Shown here: positions 24,776 through 32,700 of the stretch, piece after piece
Position numbering within the stretch: the first letter of the stretch is position 1
Layout: every line of letters starts with the position of its first letter
NCBI RefSeq assembly: GCF_009707125.1
Contig: NZ_WLVL01000044.1
Coordinates: forward strand, 1-41,678
Origin: Arsenicicoccus cauae
GTDB lineage: Bacteria > Actinomycetota > Actinomycetes > Actinomycetales > Dermatophilaceae
DNA: 41,678 bases
Reading direction: 5' to 3'
Translations under genes and position numbers: made by a program
The notes under the pieces: generated by a model
Database searches by the model: none
What the model was told of the DNA's origin: nothing
What the model saw: only the letters and a program-made list of their open reading frames with translations

Positions 24776-25042
24776 ATGAACACTCAAGAACTGGGGCTGG
24801 AGCCCCTCATCGGGGTCGAGGAGCTCGCTGAGTACCTCGGTGTCCCCGTGCAGACCATCTACGACTGGCGGCTGTCCGGCCGGGCGCCGCGAGCCTTCAA
24901 GCTCGGTAAGCACCTGCGGTTCGCCGTGAGCGACGTGCAGGCATGGCTCGATGATCAGCATGAACCTGATCGTGATCGTCATGGTGATCGTGATCATGCT
25001 GATCACCGTCGTGGTCATCGTGATGGTGGTCGTCATGAGTAG
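24776..25042 (+). CDS. xis: Excisionase-family DNA-binding protein with His/Asp-rich tail
   Basis: This 88-residue protein has a MerR-like winged helix typical of excisionases (HTH_17): L-I-G-V-E-E-L-A-E-Y-L-G-V-P-V-Q-T-I-Y-D-W-R, then G-R-A-P-R-A-F-K-L-G-K-H-L-R-F and V-S-D-V-Q-A-W-L-D. The final 28 or so residues are an odd His/Asp/Arg-rich run produced by GATC-rich repetitive DNA. The start is 24776 (24770 is an alternative ATG two codons earlier); no ribosome-binding site is visible. The stop overlaps the integrase ATG by eight bases, so the two are coupled. It probably directs excision together with Int. Confidence 0.8.
   Translation: MNTQELGLEPLIGVEELAEYLGVPVQTIYDWRLSGRAPRAFKLGKHLRFAVSDVQAWLDDQHEPDRDRHGDRDHADHRRGHRDGGRHE
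24951..25037. repeat. GATC/GTGATC-rich low-complexity tract at the xis-int junction
   Basis: About 85 bases are built from short repeats such as GTGATCGTCATG. GATC occurs six times between 24951 and 25005. The tract encodes the His/Asp-rich tail of Xis in one frame and an Ile/Val/Met run in the Int frame. It may hold arm-type protein-binding sites or be a slippage-prone spacer. Confidence 0.5.
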
Positions 25043-26228
25043 GCCACGCATCCCCGTCGGTGGTTACGGCGAGATCGCCTTCATCCAGCGCGCGAAGGGC
25101 AAGGTCGAGGCGCGCACCCGCTTCCGCGACTGGGACGGGCAGACGCGCTTGGTGCAGGCGACCGCGACATCGCGGCCGGCGGCCGAGGTCGAGTTGAAGC
25201 GGCGGCTGGCGGAGCGCAACGCCTTCCAGCCCGTTGACACGACGCTGGCGCCGGACAGCCCGTTCCCGGCGTTGGTGGAGTACTGGCTGGCCGACCTCGA
25301 CCTGGAGGCCCGGATCGCGCCGGCGACCCGGTTCAACTACGAGCGTGACATGAACCGGCTCGTGCTTCCGGCCTTCCGCGGCTACGCCCTGCGCGAGATC
25401 GGCGTCGCCCGGTGCGATGCCCTGCTCAAGGAGCTTGGCAAGCAGTCGTACGCCCGCTCCAAGCGGGCCAAGACCGTGCTCCGGCTTGCGTTCGGCCTCG
25501 CGGTGCGGCACGAGGTGATCCACCGCAACCCGATCGACGGGGTCGCTCGCCTGCACAAGCCGAAGCGGACGCCGACCGCGCTGACCGCGACCGAGGTCAA
25601 CGCGATCCGGGCCGTCATCAAGGCGTGGGAGCAGTCGCGGGGCACGTCGGGCCCGAACCCGGACGGCCAGGTCGGACAGATCGTCGAGGTCATGCTCGGC
25701 ACCTCGGCCCGCATTGGCGAGGTGCTCGCGATCAGTCGCGGCGACCTGGACCTGACGACGACCCCGGCGACCCTGCGGATCTGCGGCACCGTGATCTCCG
25801 AGCGCGGTGTCGGGACCTACCGCCAGGAGCATCCGAAGACCGACCGCTTCAACCGGGTGATCGCGCTGCCGTCCTTCACGGCCGAGGCACTGCGCCGCCG
25901 GCTGGCGATCATGGCCGACCACTCGCTGGATGCGCTGGTGTTCCGCAGCCGGGAGGGGACGCCGCTTACGACGGCCAACGTGAGGCGCCAGCTTCGCAAG
26001 GTCCTCGGCGACGCCGGCATCGACGGAGTCAGTCCGCACATGTTTCGCCGCACCGTCGCGACGGTGATCAATGAGCAGGCCAGCCTCAACCTAGCCAGCG
26101 AGCTGCTCGGCCACACCGACCCGAAGGTGACGATTGAGCACTACATCAGGCGCAATGAGCAGGTGAACCCACTGACCGCCGAGTTGCTCGACGCCGCGTT
26201 CGCTCAAGATGACGTGGGGAAGCCGTGA
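25035..26228 (+). CDS. int: Tyrosine recombinase/integrase
   Basis: This 397-residue protein starts at the ATG at 25035 (S-R-P-R-I-P-V-G-G-Y-G-E-I), the usual start for this actinobacterial integrase group. An open frame extends to 24951 but gives an implausible Ile/Val/Met leader. An AP2-like arm-binding region comes first, a SAM-like core-binding domain lies at about 75-165, and the catalytic domain covers about 180-385. The active-site set is R226 (T-S-A-R-I-G-E), H335 and R338 (P-H-M-F-R), H360 (L-G-H) and Y370 (H-Y-I). The Lys position lies in the beta-hairpin around P-K-T-D-R. It recombines att sites at the tRNA 3' end. A very strong hairpin follows the stop. Confidence 0.95.
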   Translation: MSRPRIPVGGYGEIAFIQRAKGKVEARTRFRDWDGQTRLVQATATSRPAAEVELKRRLAERNAFQPVDTTLAPDSPFPALVEYWLADLDLEARIAPATRFNYERDMNRLVLPAFRGYALREIGVARCDALLKELGKQSYARSKRAKTVLRLAFGLAVRHEVIHRNPIDGVARLHKPKRTPTALTATEVNAIRAVIKAWEQSRGTSGPNPDGQVGQIVEVMLGTSARIGEVLAISRGDLDLTTTPATLRICGTVISERGVGTYRQEHPKTDRFNRVIALPSFTAEALRRRLAIMADHSLDALVFRSREGTPLTTANVRRQLRKVLGDAGIDGVSPHMFRRTVATVINEQASLNLASELLGHTDPKVTIEHYIRRNEQVNPLTAELLDAAFAQDDVGKP

Positions 26229-26231
26229 CGC

Positions 26232-26286
26232 CGTTCGGGAAAACCGCCCAGTCCGCTGTCGGCGGAGTGGGCGGTTTTCCCGAACG
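26232..26286. terminator. Perfect 19-bp hairpin terminator after int
   Basis: CGTTCGGGAAAACCGCCCA and its exact reverse complement are separated by 17 bases that themselves contain a small CCGC/GCGG pair. It begins three bases after the int stop. It isolates int from the downstream toxin-antitoxin operon; TTTT on either strand lies inside the stem. Confidence 0.8.
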
Positions 26287-26292
26287 TCCTGC

Positions 26293-26356
26293 TACGCTGT
26301 TCAGGTAAATCGGGTATTCCGCCGCCGGCGGAACAAGTCCAATACCTGAACGGAGG
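26293..26356 (+). promoter_or_regulatory. Promoter and nested palindromic operator of the AbiE-like operon
   Basis: A -10-like TACGCT (26293-26298) is followed at once by GTTCAGGTA (26299-26307). Its exact reverse complement TACCTGAAC lies at 26343-26351. Nested inside is TTCCGCCGCCGGCGGAA (26317-26333), a 17-base palindrome. The ribosome-binding site GGAGG is at 26352-26356. Two nested inverted repeats between promoter and start fit autoregulation by the winged-helix protein encoded just downstream, as in characterised AbiE systems. The RNA could also fold and influence translation. Confidence 0.65.
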
Positions 26357-26362
26357 CCCAGC

Positions 26363-27445
26363 GTGACGACCAGCGATGCGCCTACGGCCGCCGAGGTAGC
26401 GCGAATCGTCGCAGCCTCGGTGCGTGAGCGTCTGCCGCTCAACTGGAAGACAGTCGAGGCGCTTGAGCCAGACCGAGGATCGGTGCGTCCGGATCTGGAG
26501 ATCGACGTCGAAGCTCCAGATGGTCGCACAGCTCGGTTGGTGGTCGAGATCAAGCAGGTCCTGGAGCGTCGCGACGTTGGTCGGGTCGCCGACCAATCCC
26601 GCAGCATGACGACGAGCCCTACCGACGTTCCGGTCGTCGCAGCGAGATACCTCACCGCATCGGTGCGAGAAGCGCTAACGGAGCAGGGGCTCTCGTACGT
26701 GGACGCCACCGGGAACATCCGCGTCGTCATCGATGCACCCGCGGTGTTTATCTCGGAACGTGGTGAGGACCGTGATCCTTGGCGCAAGGGCCGACCTCGC
26801 GGCACGCTGAAGGGAGAGCCCGCAGCGCGAGTCACTCGCGCGTTGCTGGACTACCGCCGCGACTGGAGCGTGCGCGAACTAGTGGCTGCCTCCGGCTCTT
26901 CCACTGGCGCCGCCTACCGCGTGTTGGAGTACCTTGAGCGCGAGGGCCTTGTCGTCAAAGATCCCACCCGTTACCGGGTAACCGACTGGGAGCGACTGCT
27001 GCGTGCATGGAGCGCTGATGCCGCGTTCCAGACGACGACTCGCACCATGGCATTCATCGAGCCTCGCGGCGTCGAGTCTTTCGTCCGAAAGCTGGCGGAG
27101 GACTCGACGTTCCCTGTTGCCGTCACGGGCTCGATGGCTGCGAGAGAGTGGGCGACCTACGCCCCGGCCAAAGCCGCTTATGTTTACGTCTCGTCCATCC
27201 AGGAGGCCTCCGAGCAGTGGGGGCTCCGGCCCAACGCCGCCGCCCCGAACGTCATCCTGCTGGAACCCAAGACCGTCGGTGACGTGCCGTTCGTCAATAC
27301 CGTTCGCTCTCAGGCGGGCTATCCGGTTGCCGCGCCGCCGCAGGTGGCAGCCGACCTGCTCAACGGACCGGGTCGCGAACCCGCGGAAGGCGACTACCTG
27401 ATCGAGTGGATGAAGGCCAACGAAGAACGGTGGCGCCGTGACTGA
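26363..27445 (+). CDS. Winged-helix protein, AbiEi-like antitoxin candidate
   Basis: This 360-residue protein starts at a GTG six bases after GGAGG. Residues about 40-65 have the spacing of a PD-(D/E)xK nuclease-like strand pair (P-D-L-E-I-D-V, then V-V-E-I-K-Q, with D44, E62 and K64). D-A-T-G-N-I-R-V-V and P-A-V-F-I-S come next. A winged helix lies at about 155-207 (W-S-V-R-E-L-V-A-A-S-G-S-S-T-G-A-A-Y-R-V-L). The remaining 150 residues are alpha/beta and resemble the C-terminal part of AbiEi-type proteins. The next gene is a nucleotidyltransferase overlapping by eight bases, and the operator upstream fits autoregulation. That context makes an antitoxin/regulator of a type IV-like pair the best guess. 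The nuclease-like motif is my reading and is unverified. Confidence 0.6.
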   Translation: MTTSDAPTAAEVARIVAASVRERLPLNWKTVEALEPDRGSVRPDLEIDVEAPDGRTARLVVEIKQVLERRDVGRVADQSRSMTTSPTDVPVVAARYLTASVREALTEQGLSYVDATGNIRVVIDAPAVFISERGEDRDPWRKGRPRGTLKGEPAARVTRALLDYRRDWSVRELVAASGSSTGAAYRVLEYLEREGLVVKDPTRYRVTDWERLLRAWSADAAFQTTTRTMAFIEPRGVESFVRKLAEDSTFPVAVTGSMAAREWATYAPAKAAYVYVSSIQEASEQWGLRPNAAAPNVILLEPKTVGDVPFVNTVRSQAGYPVAAPPQVAADLLNGPGREPAEGDYLIEWMKANEERWRRD

Positions 27446-28250
27446 CGAAGTGACGCTGGCGCGGATGGGGCTGCTCGACGCGCTGGAGGCGTTGGAGCTG
27501 CACCTCGACGCGCTCGTCGTTATTGGGGCGCAGGCCGTCTACCTCCACACGGGTGCGACGGAGATTGCCCTGGCCGAGTTCACCACAGATGGCGATGTCG
27601 CGGTGGACCCCGACCTGCTGAGCTCCGACCCGCTGGTCGAGGACGCCATGAATGCCGCCGGTTTCACGCCGGATCCGCGGCAGAGCGCGGTCGGATCGTG
27701 GATTTCCCCGCGCGGAGTGCCCGTCGATTTGATGGTGCCCGAAGCCGTTGCCGGAGCCGGGCGCCGAGGAGTTCGCGTGCCTCCGCACGACTCGAAGTCG
27801 ATGCGGAGGGCCCGTGGCATCGAGGCAGCGTTGATCGACAACTCCAAGATGGTCATCCGGGCTCTCGATCGTGTCGTCGACCCTCGGGAGTTCGAGGTCG
27901 CCGTGGCTGGTCCCGCCGCGCTGCTGGTGGCCAAGCTGCACAAGATCCACGACCGGATCGACTCGGCGTCGAGGCGCGACAACAAGGACGCGCACGACGT
28001 CTACCGTTTGCTGCGGGCTGTTGAGACGCAAGTGTTCGTTGCAGCGATCGGGCGCCTTCTGCGTGAAAGCCTTAGCGCGGACGTAACACGCGAGGCGGTC
28101 GCCCAACTCGGCGAGCTCTTCGGCCATGGCGCAGCTGCCCGCGGGTCCCTCATGGCCGGCGCGGCTGAGGAGTTGGTCGGTGACCCAACTGCTGTGTCAG
28201 AGAGTGTGGCGCTGCTAGCACAGGACCTCCTTGCGGCCCTGGAACCCTAA
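27438..28250 (+). CDS. Nucleotidyltransferase-like protein, AbiEii-type toxin candidate
   Basis: This 270-residue protein starts at a GTG overlapping the previous gene by eight bases. The nucleotidyltransferase-fold signs are V-V-I-G-A-Q-A-V-Y-L-H-T-G (residues 28-39), T-T-D-G-D-V-A-V-D (49-57, with D51/D53 as candidate metal ligands), P-V-D-L-M-V-P, and a helical part with L-L-V-A-K-L-H-K-I-H-D-R that matches the lysine-containing segment of AbiEii-like enzymes. AbiEii toxins transfer nucleotides to RNA targets and are counteracted by AbiEi; this assignment is by family resemblance and context. Its stop overlaps the stop of the convergent DUF6880-like gene by four bases. Confidence 0.65.
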   Translation: MTDEVTLARMGLLDALEALELHLDALVVIGAQAVYLHTGATEIALAEFTTDGDVAVDPDLLSSDPLVEDAMNAAGFTPDPRQSAVGSWISPRGVPVDLMVPEAVAGAGRRGVRVPPHDSKSMRRARGIEAALIDNSKMVIRALDRVVDPREFEVAVAGPAALLVAKLHKIHDRIDSASRRDNKDAHDVYRLLRAVETQVFVAAIGRLLRESLSADVTREAVAQLGELFGHGAAARGSLMAGAAEELVGDPTAVSESVALLAQDLLAALEP

Positions 28251-29497
28251 AGCCCCATTGCGCCTGGAAGTCCGGCGCGGTCGAACTCTTGCTGCAGGCG
28301 GGGGCGGCGACGGTGGGTATCGCGAAGATCCGCGATCAACCCGTCAACATCGCCCGCAAGCTCCGATCCGTCAGCGAGCTTGCGCATCCTCGCGAGTCGT
28401 CTGGCTGCCAGTCGGTAGTGCTGCGCGCCGGCTTCGACCAGCTCGTTCTCGACGAGCCGCTGGTGGATCGGCAGGGTCGCGAGCGGGTCGACCTTCTCGT
28501 AGGCCTTCACCAGCTCGCTCCACGTGTGGTCGCTGTCGAGCGCCAACGAGTGGGCGAGGTTCCACGCGAACGCCGGCTCCTTCAGGGTGAGGAGCGCGAA
28601 CAGGACCGCGTCAGGGGGATTCGCCGCCAGAGTCGTTACCACCTCGTCGCGATAGTCCGGCCAGGACTTGCCCGCCGCCTCGTGCAACCGGGCCGCCGAG
28701 GTCGACGAGGGCCACTTGCGGAACACCGCGAGGCGCGCGTCGAGAGCTTCGGCTGGTCGATGCGCCTCCAAGAGCCCGCACCAGTAGTCCGCCGCCTTGA
28801 GCGACTGGTGCCCGCGGTCGAAGTCGGTCGCCTGCTTCGCCCAATCGATGGCGAGGTCGATCTCGCCGATCTCCTCGAACGCCTCCGCGGTGTCCTCCAG
28901 CCATGCCGCGACCTTCCGATCCTTGGCGTGGGTGCGGATGATCGCGTTGATGTCGTGGTCGAGGACGGCGAGCCGCTGAGCGTTCCAGTCCAGGGTGAAC
29001 CACTCGTGGGAGTGGCCGGAGTTCCACCGATCGGCCGGCCGCGGGCCGAGCTTTGCCTCCACCTCCGCCAGCCGCTTCCGGTACGACGCCATACCGACCT
29101 CGCCGAGGGCCGGCGCGTACGCCACCGGGTCTAGCTCGAAGTAGTCGACCTCGTCGTCGTCAAACTGGAACTTCATCATCCAGTCGATCAGCTTCCCGAG
29201 CGGCGTCCTGGCCGCGGCAGCGGCCCGCGGGTGCAGCTCCAACAGCCGACGGCAAGCGTCCCCGATGATGCCCGCGGAATCGTCCGCACGCGCGATCACC
29301 TTCAGTGACGACGCGAGCGCCTTGTGCGTGACGGAGTAGATCTCGGCCGGGTCGGTCGTGGGGATCGCGGACTCGAGCATGTCGACCGCCTCGTGCATGT
29401 CTCGGCCGTGCGCGTTGGCGGCGCTGTACCGGTAGAGGTCGGACCGAGTGCGGATCAACGGGAGTACGGCGTCGGCCAGGGTGCTCACGCCCACCAT
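28247..29497 (-). CDS. DUF6880-like helical-repeat protein
   Basis: This 416-residue, mostly alpha-helical protein starts at the ATG at 29497. The open frame continues to 29704, but the extra part is a basic low-complexity run. It has TPR/SEL1-like helical pairs, e.g. R-S-D-L-Y-R-Y-S-A-A-N-A-H-G near the start, A-E-A-F-E-E-I-G-E-I-D-L-A-I-D-W-A-K in the middle and A-A-D-Y-W-C-G-L-L-E-A-H later. This resembles the family annotated as DUF6880, often seen with SWIM zinc-finger proteins. No catalytic residues are evident. It is convergent with the toxin gene (stop codons overlap) and divergent from the relaxase. Confidence 0.55.
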   Translation of the reverse strand: MVGVSTLADAVLPLIRTRSDLYRYSAANAHGRDMHEAVDMLESAIPTTDPAEIYSVTHKALASSLKVIARADDSAGIIGDACRRLLELHPRAAAAARTPLGKLIDWMMKFQFDDDEVDYFELDPVAYAPALGEVGMASYRKRLAEVEAKLGPRPADRWNSGHSHEWFTLDWNAQRLAVLDHDINAIIRTHAKDRKVAAWLEDTAEAFEEIGEIDLAIDWAKQATDFDRGHQSLKAADYWCGLLEAHRPAEALDARLAVFRKWPSSTSAARLHEAAGKSWPDYRDEVVTTLAANPPDAVLFALLTLKEPAFAWNLAHSLALDSDHTWSELVKAYEKVDPLATLPIHQRLVENELVEAGAQHYRLAARRLARMRKLADGSELAGDVDGLIADLRDTHRRRPRLQQEFDRAGLPGAMGL

Positions 29498-29730
29498 TCT
29501 CTCGTCCGCCCGTTCTCCACCCTCGGCCTCCCGCATCTTCATGCTCAACCTCGTCCTGCTCGTCTCCTTCCTCATCGTCTTCTTCCTGACTCCCATGACC
29601 TCCGCCCGTCCCGTTCCGGCCGCCTCCTGATTCCTTCCACGCTTCTTGCAACCGAGGTTGCCCGCCCGGGATGACCGACAGTCGCGGCGGTCCCGCCCGC
29701 ACACCCACCTCCTGAATGGAGGTGGTCGCG
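29498..29730. promoter_or_regulatory. Relaxase upstream region: Shine-Dalgarno hairpin and oriT candidate
   Basis: CCACCTCC (29705-29712) and GGAGGTGG (29718-29725) form an exact 8-bp hairpin with a 5-base loop. The right arm is the ribosome-binding site of the relaxase gene (GTG at 29731), so its translation would be limited unless the hairpin opens. Upstream, GCAACC-GA-GGTTGC (29648-29661) is a small inverted repeat in the place where an oriT for a MobF relaxase is often found. Bases 29505-29640 are strongly pyrimidine-rich on the + strand. The oriT role is inferred from position only. Confidence 0.5.
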
Positions 29731-32700
29731 GTGACCGTCACGATCAAGTCGATGCACGCCGGCCAAGGGGTCGATTACCTGCTGCGCACGGTTGCGGTCG
29801 GCGACGGCGACAGGTCCTTGCGCGACCCGCTGACGCGCTACTACGCCGAAGAGGGCACCCCGCCCGGTTACTGGCTTGGCTCCGGTGTCGCCAGCCTCGA
29901 CAGTGAACTCAAGGTCGGCGACGAGGTCGCCGAGGAGCACCTCCGGCGACTCATCGGGCACGGCCAGCACCCCGTCACGGGTGAGCAACTCGGCTCCCGA
30001 TTCCGCACCTTCGCCCAGCCCAAAGCGGGCAAGCGCAAGCACGCGGTGGCCGGGTTCGACATGACGTTCTCGATCCCGAAGTCGGCCAGCATCCTGTGGG
30101 TGGTCGCCGACGCAGGGACGCAGGCGATCATCGCCGACGCCCACCACCGCGCCGTCGAGGAGGCACTCGACTTCGTCGAGCGCGAGATCGTCGCCACCCG
30201 GGCCGGTGCCAGTGGACCGGGTGGATCGGTCGTGCATCTCGACACCACTGGCGTCGTTGCGACCGCGTTCGACCACTACGACTCCCGCGCCAACGACCCG
30301 CACCTGCACACCCACGTCGTCATCTCCAACAAGGTCAAAACCGTCCGCGACGGCAAGTGGCGCACACTCGACGGCACCCCGCTGCACCACTGGACCGTCG
30401 CCGTGTCCGAACTGCACGAGGCGATCTTCAGCGACCACCTCACCCGAGCGCTCGGCGTCGACTGGGAACGCCGAGCCCGCGGCCGAGACCGCAACCCCGC
30501 CTGGGAGATCGCCGGCGTACGGCACCAGCTCGTCGCGGCGTTCTCACAACGCTCGCGGGACATCGACGCGGCGACCGAGGCTGCGATCGAGGAGTACGTC
30601 GCCCAGCACGGCCGCCAGCCGAAGCGGTCGACCGTCAACAAGCTGCGCCAGACCGCCAACCTGACGACCCGGCCGCCGAAACACCGCCACTCACTCGCTG
30701 ACCTGACCGCCGGGTGGCGCCGCCGGGCGACGGACCTGCTCGGAGAGGACGCGACGACCTGGGCGCGGAACACCCTCACCAACACCCCGCAGCGCCTGCT
30801 CCGTGCGGACGACATCCCCCTCGACCTCATCGAGGAGGTCGGCCGCTCCGTCGTGATCGCGGTCGGCGAGAAGCGATCGACGTGGCGGCGCGCCAACCTG
30901 TACGCCGAGACCGCTCGCCAGACCCTCGGCTGGCGATTCGCCTCCGCCCGCGACCGGGAAGCCATCACCGGGCTGATCGTCGAGGCCGCCGAGCAGGGAT
31001 CCATGCGCCTCACACCGCCCGATCTGGCGACGACCCCCGCCGCCTTCACCCGCAACGACGGCACCAGCGAGTTCCGGCCCAAGCACTCCACGGTCTTCTC
31101 CGCTGAACACCTCCTCGCGGCCGAGGACCGACTCCTGAAACGAGCTGACGCGATCACCGCCCCGACCGTGGACATCGAGATCGTCGACGCGATCACCGAA
31201 CAGCCGGTCAAGGGCCATCGCCTCAGCCCCGAACAGGCCCAGGCCATCGCGACGGTCGCCGTCTCCGGGCGGAACCTTGACCTCCTCGTCGGTCCGGCCG
31301 GAGCAGGCAAGACCACCGCTCTGCGCGCACTCAAGCAGGCATGGACGCACCAGCACGGACGAAACGGCGTGGTCGGACTCGCCCCGAGCGCCGCGGCCGC
31401 CGCCGTGCTCGCCGAGGAACTGGGCATCGGCACGGAGAACACCGCGAAGTGGCTGTACGAGCACCAGCAGGGTCACGCCCACTTCAGCCGCGGTCAGCTC
31501 GTCATCATCGACGAAGCCAGCCTCGCCGGCACGCTCACGCTCGATCGGATCACCGCCCACGCCGACCAGGCCGGCGCGAAGGTGCTTCTGGTCGGAGACT
31601 GGGCGCAACTCCAGTCGGTCGAAGCGGGCGGCGCGTTCGGGATGCTCGTCGAGGCCAGGGACGACGCCCCGGAACTCGTCGACATCCACCGCTTCACGAA
31701 CGAGTGGGAGAAGCTCGCCAGCCTCGACCTCCGCCACGGGCGAGCCGAGATCATCGACACCTACATCGACCACGGGCGAGTCGACGACGGCACGGGCGAG
31801 TCCATGACCGAGACCGCGTACGCCGCCTGGAAGCACGACATCGACCACGGGCGAGCCAGCATCCTGATCGCCGACAACAGCGGCACTGTTCGCGACCTCA
31901 ACATCCGTGCTCAAACCGAGCGCGGCGCCGGCCACGGGCGAGCTGTCACCCTGATCGACGGCACCAACGCAACCACGGGCGACTGGATCATCACCCGCAA
32001 GAACGATCGCCGCCTGCGCACCCTGCGCAACGGCTGGGTCCGCAACGGCGACCGCTGGACCGTCAAAGACGTACGCCCCGACGGCTCACTCGTCGTACGC
32101 CGCCAGGACCGCCACAGCGGCGCAGTCGTCCTCCCGGCCGCCTACGTCGCCGAGCACGTCGACCTCGGCTACGCCATCACCGCCCACCGTGCTCAAGGCA
32201 TCACCGTCGACACCTCGCGCGTGGTCGTCACTGAGTCTACGACGAGGGAGAACCTGTACGTTGCGATGACCCGCGGCCGCGAGCACAACCACGCCCACGT
32301 CATCACGGGTAACACCGACGACAACCACGGCACACCTGATGAACAGGACGCCGCGACGGCCCGCGAGGTGCTGACCGGCGTACTCGCCAACGTCGGCGCC
32401 GAACTCTCGGCGACGCAGACGATCGAGGCCGAGCAGGAAGCCTGGGGAGGGACCCGGCAGCTGGCCGCCGAGCTGGAAACCCTCGCCGCGGCCGCCCAAC
32501 GGGACCGCTGGGCACGCCTGCTCGCCAGGTGCGGCCTCACCGAAGAACAGCGCTACGACATCCTCGCCTCGGACGCCTACGGCACCTTCGCAGCCGAACT
32601 CCGCCGAGCCGAGGCGAACGGCCATGACGTCAACCGCATCCTGCCGGTGGCGGTGAACCGGTACGGACTCGGCGATGCCGACGACGTCGCCGCCGTCCTA

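Noticed and set aside
24951-25034. Hydrophobic N-terminal extension of the integrase
   Set aside because: The Ile/Val/Met run comes from repetitive DNA, and family members start at M-S-R-P-R; the ATG at 25035 fits.
29541-29630. 29-residue hydrophobic peptide upstream of the relaxase
   Set aside because: A single membrane-like stretch without a ribosome-binding site in a pyrimidine-rich tract; composition alone explains it.
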